Shown here in pieces: positions 1 to 8,660 of a DNA stretch of 64,000 nucleotides (its first letter is position 1; each line of letters opens with the position of its first letter). The notes under the pieces are model-generated. The model was not told the DNA's origin. It was given only the letters and a program-made list of their open reading frames with translations, and did no database searches. The position numbers and the translations under genes were made by a program. This DNA comes from Dyella caseinilytica (GTDB lineage: Bacteria; Pseudomonadota; Gammaproteobacteria; Xanthomonadales; Rhodanobacteraceae). The stretch lies in contig NZ_CP064030.1 of NCBI RefSeq assembly GCF_016865235.1, positions 3,782,001-3,846,000 on the forward strand, written 5' to 3'.

Positions 1-72
1 GGCTGCCACCTCGCGAAAGATATGAATGCTCTCGGCTTCCAGTTGGTCCAGATGAGTAAAAGATGACGTCAT
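1..72 (-). CDS. cysD: CysD, sulfate adenylyltransferase subunit 2 (5' end only)
   Basis: The minus strand from position 72 to the left edge reads as 24 codons beginning MTSSFTHLDQLEAES and continuing IHIFREVAA. This is the characteristic N-terminus of CysD, the small subunit of ATP sulfurylase. With CysN it makes adenylylsulfate from ATP and sulfate in the cytosol, the first step of sulfate assimilation and of PAPS formation. The rest of the gene lies outside the window, and the fragment is too short for an ORF caller. No strong Shine-Dalgarno sequence precedes the ATG. CysD supplies the precursor of PAPS, the donor that the sulfotransferase at 12753 would need, but that link is inference. 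Confidence 0.82.
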   Translation of the reverse strand, partial: MTSSFTHLDQLEAESIHIFREVAA

Positions 73-665
73 CGACTTGATCGCGCGGGAAATCGTTCCA
101 TTCTGCCACGACCATCGGGCTCAGACACCGCGCGCGCCTATCCAGAGACTGGCGCACTCATAGGGATATCGCGCGCAAACACGCTGCAGAGCCGCGATAC
201 GGTGGGCTCCACAACAAGAACTTCCGGCAGTGATCCCAGGGGCAAATTCAGCTCCAGCCGACACGGATCCGAGCCGCACACACCCGTTGTAGGCCCACCC
301 GCAAACCGCTTGTGATCGGGGTACTCTCCAGCGAGATCGCCCCGCGGTTCCAGCACGAGGCCATCCGGCGGGAACACACCCTGTGGTCCGGTCAAGCCGC
401 CCTACTCAAGGGGACAAGCCCTCCAGCATCGCCTCAATGATGTCGATCACCTCGATCTAGATGCCCACCGCCAGATAGGGCGGATCGGCGTCGCAACCGG
501 CCTACATGCGCCACCGCACCCACGCAAACCATCGGCAAGCAGGTACCGGTTTGCCGCGCAGTGGGCGAATCCGGAGAATACTGTCCGGGCCGCCGTCGGA
601 ATAACTCGCGGCGACACTGCCTCAAGCCCACGCCCTGCAGCCACCAGCCACACGACGGAGCCCTC
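73..665. other. Gene-poor stretch between cysD and ETF-QO
   Basis: No convincing gene is visible in these 593 bases. The longest separate frame is an 85-codon minus-strand frame (138-395) with a composition I do not recognise. Just upstream of it on the same strand (about 400-470) there is a short coding-like run that is broken by stops. This may be a decayed gene, but I cannot name its parent. The region must hold the promoters of cysD (leftward) and of the ETF-QO gene (rightward). I see no clear sigma-70 boxes. Confidence 0.4.
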
Positions 666-2282
666 ATGACCGAACGCGAAACGATGGAATACGACGTTAT
701 CGTCGTCGGGGCGGGCCCGTCCGGGCTGTCCTTCGCGATCCGCCTGAAGCAGCTCAAGCCGGAGCTGACGGTGTGCGTGATCGAAAAGGCCTCCACCATC
801 GGCGCGCAGATCCTCTCCGGCGCGGTGATCGAGCCGCAACCGCTGGATGCCCTGCTGCCCGATTGGCGCGACAATCCGCCACCGATCTGTGTGCCGGCCA
901 CCGAAGACGAGTTCTGGCTTCTCAACGAGACCGGCGGCCGCAAGCTGCCCGTGCCCCCTGGCATGAAGAACCACGGCAACCTCATCGTCTCGCTCGGCGC
1001 GCTCTGTGCGTGGCTGGCCCCGCAGGCCGAAGCGCTGGGCGTGGATGTGTTCCCCGGCTTCGCTGCTGCCGACACCATCTATAACGAAGACGGCTCGGTC
1101 GCTGGCGTGCGCATCGGCGATATGGGTGTGGCCAAGGATGGGGCGCACAAACCTGGTTACACGCAAGGCATCGACATCAAGGCCAAGATCACCGTGCTGG
1201 CTGAGGGTGCGCGCGGCAGCCTTACCAAACAACTGATCAAGCGTTTCGCGCTGGACAAAGACAGCGATCCGCAGGGTTATTCGATCGGCATCAAAGAGTT
1301 GTGGCAGGTGCCCGCCGGACGCGTCACGCCCGGCAAGATCGTGCACAGCTTCGGCTGGCCGGCCGACAGCCACACCTATGGCGGCAGCTTCCTGTATCAC
1401 CTGGACAAGGACCGTATCGCGCTCGGCTACGTCAGCGGCCTGGACTACAGCGATCCCAACTACCAGCCATGGGAAGCCTTCCAGCAGTGGAAGAATCACC
1501 CCATGATCAAGTCGCTGCTCGAAGGCGGCAACATCGTTTCCGCCGGTGCACGCGCCATCGTGACCGGCGGCTACCAATCGCTACCTAAGGTGGAGATGCC
1601 CGGCGCACTGCTGATTGGCGACACCGCCGGCCTGCTCAACGTGCCCAAGATCAAAGGCACGCACCAGGCGATCAAGAGCGGCATGATGGCCGCCGAACAC
1701 TTGGCCGCGAACGATCTGAACCCCGCTGGTTTCGATAGCAAGCTGCGCGGTTCGGAGGTGATGGCCGAGCTCAAGCAAGTGCGCAACATCAAGCCCGGCT
1801 TCAAGAAGGGGCTGTGGTTTGGCATGTTCAACGCAGCTTGGGAAACTATCACCAAGGGCAAATCGCCCTGGACGCTGAAGAACAAAGCCGACTGGTCCTC
1901 GCTGCACAAACTCGGTCAGCAGGAAGAACCCAAGCGCGACTACATCCAGCGCGAACTGCCACCGCGCGACCGCCTCGCCGGCGTCTACTTCGCCGCCACC
2001 GAGCACGACGAAGACCAACCCATCCACCTGCATGTCGCCGACACCTCCGTGTGCGTCACCCAGTGCGCCCAGGAATACGGCAACCCCTGCACCCGCTTCT
2101 GCCCCGCCAACGTCTACGAAATCGTCAACGACACCATGCCTGATGGAAGCAGTGGCAAACGCCTGCAGATCAACGCCGCCAACTGCGTGCATTGCAAGAC
2201 CTGCGATATCAAGGATCCCTACCAGATCATCAATTGGGTGACGCCGGAAGGTGGTTCGGGCCCGAACTATCAAAATCTGTGA
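666..2282 (+). CDS. Electron transfer flavoprotein-ubiquinone oxidoreductase
   Basis: This inner-membrane-associated FAD and 4Fe-4S enzyme passes electrons from reduced ETF to ubiquinone. It is 538 residues, normal for bacterial ETF-QO. The FAD dinucleotide fold GAGPSG lies at residues 15-20. The C-terminal cluster ligands are the Cys of RFCPAN (about 479) and CVHCKTC (about 507-513), and the protein ends in the family's GPNYQNL-type tail. The start at 666 is chosen because GGAG lies five bases upstream; an upstream GTG at 561 would add a composition unlike the family. Its partners etfB and etfA lie 4.7 kb downstream, separated by polysaccharide glycosyltransferase genes. Its TGA overlaps the GTG start of the next gene. 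Confidence 0.95.
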   Translation: MTERETMEYDVIVVGAGPSGLSFAIRLKQLKPELTVCVIEKASTIGAQILSGAVIEPQPLDALLPDWRDNPPPICVPATEDEFWLLNETGGRKLPVPPGMKNHGNLIVSLGALCAWLAPQAEALGVDVFPGFAAADTIYNEDGSVAGVRIGDMGVAKDGAHKPGYTQGIDIKAKITVLAEGARGSLTKQLIKRFALDKDSDPQGYSIGIKELWQVPAGRVTPGKIVHSFGWPADSHTYGGSFLYHLDKDRIALGYVSGLDYSDPNYQPWEAFQQWKNHPMIKSLLEGGNIVSAGARAIVTGGYQSLPKVEMPGALLIGDTAGLLNVPKIKGTHQAIKSGMMAAEHLAANDLNPAGFDSKLRGSEVMAELKQVRNIKPGFKKGLWFGMFNAAWETITKGKSPWTLKNKADWSSLHKLGQQEEPKRDYIQRELPPRDRLAGVYFAATEHDEDQPIHLHVADTSVCVTQCAQEYGNPCTRFCPANVYEIVNDTMPDGSSGKRLQINAANCVHCKTCDIKDPYQIINWVTPEGGSGPNYQNL

Positions 2283-3595
2283 ATCTTGATCTCACGTGGC
2301 GCCTTGCGCGCTTGCATCAACTTATCCGTCGCACGTGGGGCAGTCTTGTCCTACGCGGGTGGAAGGGCACATTCCGGCGTATCACCGAGCAACTCCGCCC
2401 AGCGAAAGCTGCCGGTAGTGTATCGCCCTTCGCATCTCGTGACGCCGATGACGCGTGGCATGCATCGCAATCACGCGGTTCCAGGCGGATATTGGTGGTC
2501 GACGCAATGACACCCAATCCTGCGCGCGATGCCGGCTCGCTACGCTTGTGCATGATGATGCAACTGTTGCATCAGGACGGATGGCATGTGGACCTGCTGC
2601 CCGACGATGGACGCGTGACGGCAGCAGACATGGCTGCACTGAATACCTATGGCATCCACATACACCATGGCGGAGTCATGAGATGGCTGCGTCAGCATGG
2701 AAAGACGCTCGACGCCATTTTGCTGTGCCGATTATCCGTTGCCGCACAATACCTCGCTCCCAGCCGACACCTGGCTCCGAAGGCCATGTGCATCTTCGAT
2801 ACCGTTGATTTGCAATTCCTACGCGAGCAACGGGCTGCTGAAATTTCCGGCAGTGGCCACATGCGTCGACAGTCTGCCGCCTCGCGACGGCAAGAACTCG
2901 CATTGATTCGCGACAGTGATCTAAGTCTCGTTGTAAGTTCGGTAGAACGGGAATTGCTGACGAAAGAACTACCTGAAAGCCGCGTAGAACTCTTGAGCAC
3001 CATCCATGAGATCCACGGCCGTGGCGCGCCCTTCTTCGATCGAAGTGGCCTGCTCTTCATTGGCGGCTTCGGCCACCCGCCCAACGAAGATGCAGTGCGC
3101 TGGTTCGTGGCAGAAATACTGCCCTTGCTACGTGCACGAGACGCTAGCCTGAGCCTGCACGTTGCTGGTGACATCACGCAGGAAGCGCAGCGCAACCTGA
3201 CTCAGCCTGGCGTGGAGATTCACGGGCGAGTGGACGACCTTTCGAGCCTAATGAACCATTGCAAGGTTTCCGTGGCACCGTTGCGGTTTGGCGCAGGCGT
3301 CAAAGGCAAGGTGAACATGGCCATGAGTTACGGCCTTCCTGTCGTTGCCACCCCCATTGCCGCAGAGGGCATGCATCTTGTCGATGGATTTGACGCACTG
3401 ATTGCCGACACAGCCGCGGACTTCGCCGAAGCGGTATGGCGCGCCTATCGGGACGAGGCACTATGGACGCAACTATCGGATCGCGGCCAGGACAACGTAA
3501 GACAGCACTTTTCCCCCGACGTCGCTCGCAACACGCTACGCAAAATATTGCCCGCGTCCGACGCAACCACCTCATCCGCGCCGCGCACAACATGA
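2279..3595 (+). CDS. GT4-type glycosyltransferase
   Basis: A cytosolic glycosyltransferase of about 438 residues with a GT-B fold. A basic N-terminal stretch of about 65 residues precedes the first Rossmann strand (RRILVVDAMTPNPARDAGS), a pattern common in transferases of surface polysaccharide loci. The donor-binding half has GGFGHPPNEDAVRWF and the late motif VAPLRFGAGVKGK followed by MSYGLPVVAT. The start is taken as the GTG that overlaps the ETF-QO stop (GTGA), because upstream in-frame starts lie inside the ETF-QO gene. The 3' end overlaps the next ATG by ATGA. The sugar specificity cannot be read from sequence; rhamnose or mannose is plausible from the nucleotide-sugar genes nearby. Confidence 0.85.
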   Translation: MNLDLTWRLARLHQLIRRTWGSLVLRGWKGTFRRITEQLRPAKAAGSVSPFASRDADDAWHASQSRGSRRILVVDAMTPNPARDAGSLRLCMMMQLLHQDGWHVDLLPDDGRVTAADMAALNTYGIHIHHGGVMRWLRQHGKTLDAILLCRLSVAAQYLAPSRHLAPKAMCIFDTVDLQFLREQRAAEISGSGHMRRQSAASRRQELALIRDSDLSLVVSSVERELLTKELPESRVELLSTIHEIHGRGAPFFDRSGLLFIGGFGHPPNEDAVRWFVAEILPLLRARDASLSLHVAGDITQEAQRNLTQPGVEIHGRVDDLSSLMNHCKVSVAPLRFGAGVKGKVNMAMSYGLPVVATPIAAEGMHLVDGFDALIADTAADFAEAVWRAYRDEALWTQLSDRGQDNVRQHFSPDVARNTLRKILPASDATTSSAPRTT

Positions 3596-3816
3596 AACGC
3601 CTGCTCCATCTCGTCAAGCAATTCCTCGCCAAATATCCTGGACTGCGCCGCAAGGTTGTCAACGCGATTTATCGTATACCGATGCTCGACATGCGCTTGC
3701 GCGCAGCCCTTGACCAACGTAATGATCAGACGTGGCGCCGCGTGGACGCAGCGGATCTCCCGGAAGAAGTTCGTACCGTGTACACACGACTTCGCGATCG
3801 CATGGAGCGCCGATGA
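3592..3816 (+). CDS. 74-residue basic amphipathic protein of the polysaccharide locus
   Basis: A short gene locked into the operon by ATGA overlaps at both ends (the upstream stop at 3593-3595 and the downstream ATG at 3813). That makes it very likely to be translated. The protein begins MKRLLHLVKQFLAKYPGLRR and continues with KVVNAIYRIPMLDMRLR, so it is rich in Arg, Lys and Leu with two probable amphipathic helices. An acidic-basic tail ends in RLRDRMERR. It has no signal peptide and no full membrane span. A similar pattern (proline-glycine-leucine followed by Arg/Lys helices) ends the FkbM methyltransferase at 21823-23175. It may help to place glycosyltransferases at the inner membrane face, but I do not recognise a named family. 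Confidence 0.7.
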   Translation: MKRLLHLVKQFLAKYPGLRRKVVNAIYRIPMLDMRLRAALDQRNDQTWRRVDAADLPEEVRTVYTRLRDRMERR

Positions 3817-6800
3817 AGCTGCTGCTGGATCTTCAAGGTGCACAGAGCCAAAGTCGGCACCGCGGCATTGGGCGCTACACATTAGCACTCAGTCGCGAAT
3901 TTCTCGAACGAGCGGAACCGCTGCATGACGTCCGATTGCTCTTCAATGCACGCTTCGATACACCAACTGACTCACTGATCCGCACGCTGGGCAGGCATGC
4001 CTGTCCGGAACGTCGCATCCTGGTTGAAGTTCCCGAACACATTCGCGCACAGCCGGGAGGTAACGCGTGGTTACGGCAAGCCGCAGCGCGCACCATGCGG
4101 CACGCAATTGAGAGGCTCAACGTCGACGTCGTATGGTTTAGTAGTCCGATAGAAGGATACAACGATGACGCTGTGCTGCCCGATGCGCCGCCTGCAGGCA
4201 TGGCCAGTGTGGCAACGCTCTACGACCTGATACCGCTGCACGACCCAGACGCGTACCTTGGGCATCCTCGCGTGCACGAGTGGTACAAGCAGGGCGTCAA
4301 TATGCTTCGCCGCTACGATCTGTTGCTGGCGATTTCCGAATGGGTACGCCAGGACGCCATCGAACGTCTACATCTACCACCGGAACGCGTCGTAAATATC
4401 GGCTCAGCGGTCGATGGAAGCTTTCGCGCACCGGAAGTGAACCCTTTAATCAGCGAGGAACTCCGTCGACAACACGGAATCACGCGCCCGTTCGTTCTTT
4501 ACAGCGGCGGCTTCGACCCACGCAAAAATGTAGCAGCCCTAATCCAGGCATTCGGCAAGTTGCCAGAAGCTCTGCGCGCCCGTCATCAACTCGTGATCGT
4601 TGGGCGCATCAGTGATGAAGACAAATTGCGATTGGATGCCGCAACGCGCAAGGCGATGCTGCCTCCCGATAGCGTCATCTACACGGGCTTCGCTCCCGAT
4701 GGCGATCTGGTGCGCCTCTACGCTGAATGTGCGCTATTCGTATTTCCTTCGCTACTGGAAGGCTTCGGCTTACCGCCACTCGAAGCCATGGCGTGCGGAG
4801 CTCCCGTAATCGCGAGTAACGCCGCCAGCCTGCCAGAAGTGATCAGTCGCCGCGATGCATTGTTCGATCCAACGCTGGTCGACAGTATCAGTGAACGAAT
4901 GGAATGCGTACTCGCAAACCCCGCTTTCGCCGAAGAACTTCGGAATTACGCGCTTGAACGCGCAGCAAGCTTTAGCTGGAATTCTGTCGCCGGGCGCGCC
5001 CAGGATGCTCTGCAAGACCTCGCGAAAAGGCACCGATCGGCAAGCACTTCCAAACCATCGACCTCTACCACGCACATAACCTGTGTTCGCAATGGAACCA
5101 CTTTACCGGCATGGCTGAGCGAGCTTGATGAACGCATTGTCTCTGTGACGAGCTCCAGTGAAATCAGCGATGCATTCCCACCCACTGAAAGCAGCGAACG
5201 CATGCTGTATATCGCAGACACGAGCAGCGCGCGGCAGCTTGAACCCATTATGCGGGCGCAGCCCGGTGTCCTATTGATCCAGGAACCACCTCAAAATCTT
5301 TTAGCAGCGCCCGACGCTGATGTCCTTCAGGCTGCTTATAAGGCTGGCGGTTATGAAAATTTGATCAATACGCTGCGCGGCGGCGCACAAGTAGCTGATC
5401 CGAGATTGATTCCACTAATGGAACATTCCCTGGGCGTCATATGCACGGATGAGCGCATACCTCATCGGCTACGTATGCAGGCAACGGCCATGGCGATCCC
5501 AGACATCACCATGCTTCCTGCTCACGACACATCTGATGCATGCCTTCGCGAAATATCACTCGCCTACACCAGGCATCCACTAGCGCTTGAAGCTCGGCTG
5601 CTCAATGACATCGCGGCCATAGAGGGCGAGCCAGACGACGATGACCTCGCAGCCATCGCCAGCACTATTGTCGCAACACGTGGACCCAATTGCGTGCGTC
5701 GATGGCTAGTCGACGTGAGCGGGATCGCAGAAAAGGACATTCGCACGGGTATCCAGCGCGTCGTGCGAAACATATTGCGCCACTGGATGGAGTCGCCGCC
5801 GACGAGTGTGCGTATCGAGCCTGTCCGTTTGAGCAACGGTCGCTACCACTATGCGCGACGCTATGGGCTGGATCTGCTCGACCTTGCCGATGTCACATTA
5901 CCGGAAGACGCCGTTGAGATAGCTTGCGGTGACATCTACGTCGGGCTTGATTGGGCAATCGATAGCATTGCTCAGGCCGAACCTCAGCTGCGCGACTGGC
6001 ATCGTCGTGGCGTAAGTGTTCACTTCCTCGTTTACGACTTGCTCCCGATAACAATGCCAGACATGTTCCATCCCCATGCGCGCCACCGCTTCGAGGACTG
6101 GCTACGCCGCATCACCTGCATCGCCGATCAGCTTATCTGTATTTCGCGCACCACCGCTGATGACCTTCACGACTGGATGGACACAGAAGCGTTGGCGTAC
6201 CAATTCGGCACGGCACCCACCATCAGCCATGCTCCGCTCGGTGTGGATGCCATGCTTGAAAACCACTCATCTGAGCCGCGCCAACATCTCGCCAAAGCGA
6301 TGCATGCGCGTCCGACGCTACTAATGGTAGGAACGATCGAGCCGCGCAAAGGCTACGACCAGGCGCTGGAAGCCAGCGAAATTCTTTGGGGCAATGGCAT
6401 CGACTTCAACTTGGTCATCGTTGGACAATTCGGATGGTTGATGGAGGCGTTTCGGGCAAGCATCGATCGACATACAGAGCGCAATCAGCGCCTATTCTGG
6501 CTTGACGATGCTCCGGACGACGAACTTGATGCCATTTACCGCACGAGCACCGCGCTGCTTGCCGCATCCCTGGGCGAAGGCTATGGACTTCCCCTCATCG
6601 AAGCAGCGCGACGCGGCCTGCCCGTGATTGCACGCGAACTGCCGGTGTTTCGCGAAATCATGGGCGAACATGCGCAGTACTTCACCGCCACCACTGCCCC
6701 TCAACTTGCTGACGCGCTCCACGGCGCCTTGGCTGCTCCAGTTGCAGCGGCCCCCACACGATGGCCGTCCTGGAAGCAGAGTGCAGCCGCCATGGCCGAT

Positions 6801-6824
6801 AAGATCGCCGCTCGTCGCCAGTAG
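3813..6824 (+). CDS. Tandem GT4 glycosyltransferase with a degenerate middle region
   Basis: A 1003-residue cytosolic protein with two GT4 modules. Module A (about 1-405) starts MKLLLDLQGAQSQSRHRGIG and carries LYSGGFDPRKN and LLEGFGLPPLEAMACGAPV (the EX7E motif). Module C (about 627-1003) starts with LVDVSG and GIQRVVRN and has VGTIEPRKG and LGEGYGLPLIEAARRGLPV. Between them, about 405-620 matches the N-terminal half of module B of the triple enzyme at 18051 (AYKAGGYENL against LYEGYGYHAL, then an aligned LGVICTDE segment) but lacks its donor-binding half. Multi-module enzymes of this type (WbdA-like) polymerise O-polysaccharide repeats. ATG at 3813 overlaps the upstream stop. It is the last gene of the chain starting at ETF-QO. 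Confidence 0.88.
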   Translation: MKLLLDLQGAQSQSRHRGIGRYTLALSREFLERAEPLHDVRLLFNARFDTPTDSLIRTLGRHACPERRILVEVPEHIRAQPGGNAWLRQAAARTMRHAIERLNVDVVWFSSPIEGYNDDAVLPDAPPAGMASVATLYDLIPLHDPDAYLGHPRVHEWYKQGVNMLRRYDLLLAISEWVRQDAIERLHLPPERVVNIGSAVDGSFRAPEVNPLISEELRRQHGITRPFVLYSGGFDPRKNVAALIQAFGKLPEALRARHQLVIVGRISDEDKLRLDAATRKAMLPPDSVIYTGFAPDGDLVRLYAECALFVFPSLLEGFGLPPLEAMACGAPVIASNAASLPEVISRRDALFDPTLVDSISERMECVLANPAFAEELRNYALERAASFSWNSVAGRAQDALQDLAKRHRSASTSKPSTSTTHITCVRNGTTLPAWLSELDERIVSVTSSSEISDAFPPTESSERMLYIADTSSARQLEPIMRAQPGVLLIQEPPQNLLAAPDADVLQAAYKAGGYENLINTLRGGAQVADPRLIPLMEHSLGVICTDERIPHRLRMQATAMAIPDITMLPAHDTSDACLREISLAYTRHPLALEARLLNDIAAIEGEPDDDDLAAIASTIVATRGPNCVRRWLVDVSGIAEKDIRTGIQRVVRNILRHWMESPPTSVRIEPVRLSNGRYHYARRYGLDLLDLADVTLPEDAVEIACGDIYVGLDWAIDSIAQAEPQLRDWHRRGVSVHFLVYDLLPITMPDMFHPHARHRFEDWLRRITCIADQLICISRTTADDLHDWMDTEALAYQFGTAPTISHAPLGVDAMLENHSSEPRQHLAKAMHARPTLLMVGTIEPRKGYDQALEASEILWGNGIDFNLVIVGQFGWLMEAFRASIDRHTERNQRLFWLDDAPDDELDAIYRTSTALLAASLGEGYGLPLIEAARRGLPVIARELPVFREIMGEHAQYFTATTAPQLADALHGALAAPVAAAPTRWPSWKQSAAAMADKIAARRQ

Positions 6825-6840
6825 CCCCTCGACACTCAGG

Positions 6841-6875
6841 GCGGGTGCTCATCAACCATGCGCACCCGCATGGTT
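6841..6875 (+). terminator. Hairpins downstream of the tandem glycosyltransferase
   Basis: Two mutually exclusive stems are visible: GCGGGTGC (6841-6848) with GCACCCGC (6862-6869), and AACCATGCG (6854-6862) with CGCATGGTT (6867-6875) around a four-base loop. No T-run follows, so this is either a weak or Rho-assisted terminator or an attenuator-like structure ahead of etfB. A TAGAAT hexamer at 6889-6894 could be a -10 box for etfBA, but no good -35 is seen. Confidence 0.4.
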
Positions 6876-6950
6876 AGCCAAATCCGGTTAGAATGCTCGT
6901 TTGTGCAGTAATTCCATACGCCTCAGGGCGTCCGGTATAAGGAAACACAG

Positions 6951-7697
6951 ATGAAGATTCTGGTCGGCTACAAGCGTGTGGTGGACTACAACGTCCGCAT
7001 CCAAGTGAAACCCGACGGCACCGGCGTGGTAACCGATGGTGTCAAACTGTCTGCCAATCCGTTCGACGACATCGCGCTCGAAGAAGCCCTGCGCCTTCGT
7101 GAGAAGGGCATGGCAGAAGAAGTCGTGCTGGTAGGCATCGGCCCGGCCGACCTCACCGCGCACCTGCGTAACGGTCTGGCCATGGGGGCGAATCGCGCCA
7201 TCCACGTGGTCACCGCCGACGCATTGCAACCGTTGACCGCCGCACGGGTCTTCCAGAAGCTGATCGAGAAGGAACAGCCAAGTCTGGTGATCTTGGGTAA
7301 ACAGGCCATCGACGACGATGCCAACCAGACTGGCCAGATGCTAGCCTCGTTGTGGGATCGCCCCCAAGCCACCTTCGCCAGCAAGGTCGACATTGCCGGA
7401 GGCAAGGCCACGGTGACCCGCGAGGTCGATGCCGGCCTGGAAGTGATCGAGGCCGAACTGCCAGCTGTGATCACCACTGATCTGCGCCTCAATGAACCGC
7501 GCTTCATCAAGCTGCCGGACATCATGAAGGCCAAATCCAAGCCTATCGATACCATCGAGTTCAGCTCGCTGGGCGTAGCGGCCAACGATCATTTGAAGAC
7601 CACGCACTACGCTGCGCCAGCCAAGCGCAGCAAGGGCGTGATGGTGAAGGATGCGGCCGAACTGGTCGCGGCACTAAAGCAGAAGGGTCTGCTTTGA
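6951..7697 (+). CDS. etfB: Electron transfer flavoprotein subunit beta
   Basis: The 248-residue beta subunit of the soluble ETF heterodimer, which collects electrons from acyl-CoA and related dehydrogenases and delivers them to ETF-QO. The N-terminus MKILVGYKRVVDYNVRI, the internal LGKQAIDDDANQTGQML and the ETF-beta signature region (VITTDLRLNEPR) are diagnostic. An AAGGA lies about 8 bases before the ATG. It is followed after 21 bases by etfA. In Xanthomonas, etfBA marks one border of the LPS locus, and the same arrangement is seen here. Confidence 0.97.
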   Translation: MKILVGYKRVVDYNVRIQVKPDGTGVVTDGVKLSANPFDDIALEEALRLREKGMAEEVVLVGIGPADLTAHLRNGLAMGANRAIHVVTADALQPLTAARVFQKLIEKEQPSLVILGKQAIDDDANQTGQMLASLWDRPQATFASKVDIAGGKATVTREVDAGLEVIEAELPAVITTDLRLNEPRFIKLPDIMKAKSKPIDTIEFSSLGVAANDHLKTTHYAAPAKRSKGVMVKDAAELVAALKQKGLL

Positions 7698-7718
7698 GCA
7701 GCCTCACGGAGACATGAC

Positions 7719-8660
7719 ATGAGCAAGATTCTCGTCATCGCCGAACATCTGGGCGGCAAGCTGAACCTTTCCACCGCGCGCGCGGTGAGTGCGGCCGCGG
7801 CGATCAAGCCTGAAGCCATCGACATACTAGTGCTGTCAGACAACGTCGACACCGTCGCCGCTGAGGCCGCCAAGATCGAAGGCGTGAGCCACGTGCTAAC
7901 CATCGCCCGAGCTGAGAACGCCCATCCTCTGGCCGCCGTGCTGGCCCCACAGATAGCCAAAGCGGCGGCCGGCTACAGCCATGTGTTCGCGCCGTCGACC
8001 ACCTTCGGCAAGGACGTACTGCCGCGCGTTGCAGCGCTATTGGGCGTTGCTCAGATCAGCGACGTAATGAGCGTAGAAGGCACCCATACCTTCAAGCGTC
8101 CGATCTATGCGGGCAATGCAATCATCACCGTCGAGGCCGACCCGAACACCGTCGTAGTGGCCACCATCCGGACCGCCTCTTGGCCGGCGGCCGCAACAGG
8201 TGTCAGCAGTGGACAGATCGAGGCGATCAGTGTCGATGTCGCCCTGCCCTCGCATACCCGCTTTGTCGAACTGCAGCAGGGGAAGAGCGATCGCCCTGAC
8301 CTGCAAGGTGCCAACAAGGTGGTCTCCGGTGGCCGCGGCGTAGGTTCAAAGGAAAACTTCGAGATCATCTACAAGTTCGCTGACAAGATCGGCGCCGCAG
8401 TCGGCGCCTCGCGCGCGGCTGTTGACGCTGGCTACGTACCAAGCGACCTGCAGGTAGGCCAGACCGGCAAGATCATCGCCCCAGAACTGTATATCGCCAT
8501 CGGCATTTCTGGCGCGATCCAACATCTCACCGGCATTAAGGACGCCGGCACCATCGTCGCCATCAACAAAGACGGCGAGGCGCCGATTTTCGAAGTGGCG
8601 GACTTCGGGTTGGTAGGCGATCTGTTCAAGATCATCCCGGAACTGGAAACTTTGGTCTAA
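7719..8660 (+). CDS. etfA: Electron transfer flavoprotein subunit alpha
   Basis: The 313-residue FAD-binding alpha subunit of ETF. It begins MSKILVIAEHLGGKLN. The C-terminal FAD domain shows VVSGGRGVGSKENF, SRAAVDAGYVP, QVGQTGKIIAPELYIA and GISGAIQHLTG, the expected order for the family, ending in DLFKIIPELE. A GGAG sequence precedes the ATG. It is co-transcribed with etfB, and a strong stem-loop follows at 8670-8696. It is an ordinary, intact gene. Confidence 0.97.
   Translation: MSKILVIAEHLGGKLNLSTARAVSAAAAIKPEAIDILVLSDNVDTVAAEAAKIEGVSHVLTIARAENAHPLAAVLAPQIAKAAAGYSHVFAPSTTFGKDVLPRVAALLGVAQISDVMSVEGTHTFKRPIYAGNAIITVEADPNTVVVATIRTASWPAAATGVSSGQIEAISVDVALPSHTRFVELQQGKSDRPDLQGANKVVSGGRGVGSKENFEIIYKFADKIGAAVGASRAAVDAGYVPSDLQVGQTGKIIAPELYIAIGISGAIQHLTGIKDAGTIVAINKDGEAPIFEVADFGLVGDLFKIIPELETLV

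Noticed and set aside
434..1577. Long minus-strand frames (214 and 376 codons) opposite the ETF-QO gene
   Set aside because: They lie antisense to a clearly conserved gene and have Arg/Ala/His-rich composition typical of the complement of GC-rich coding DNA.
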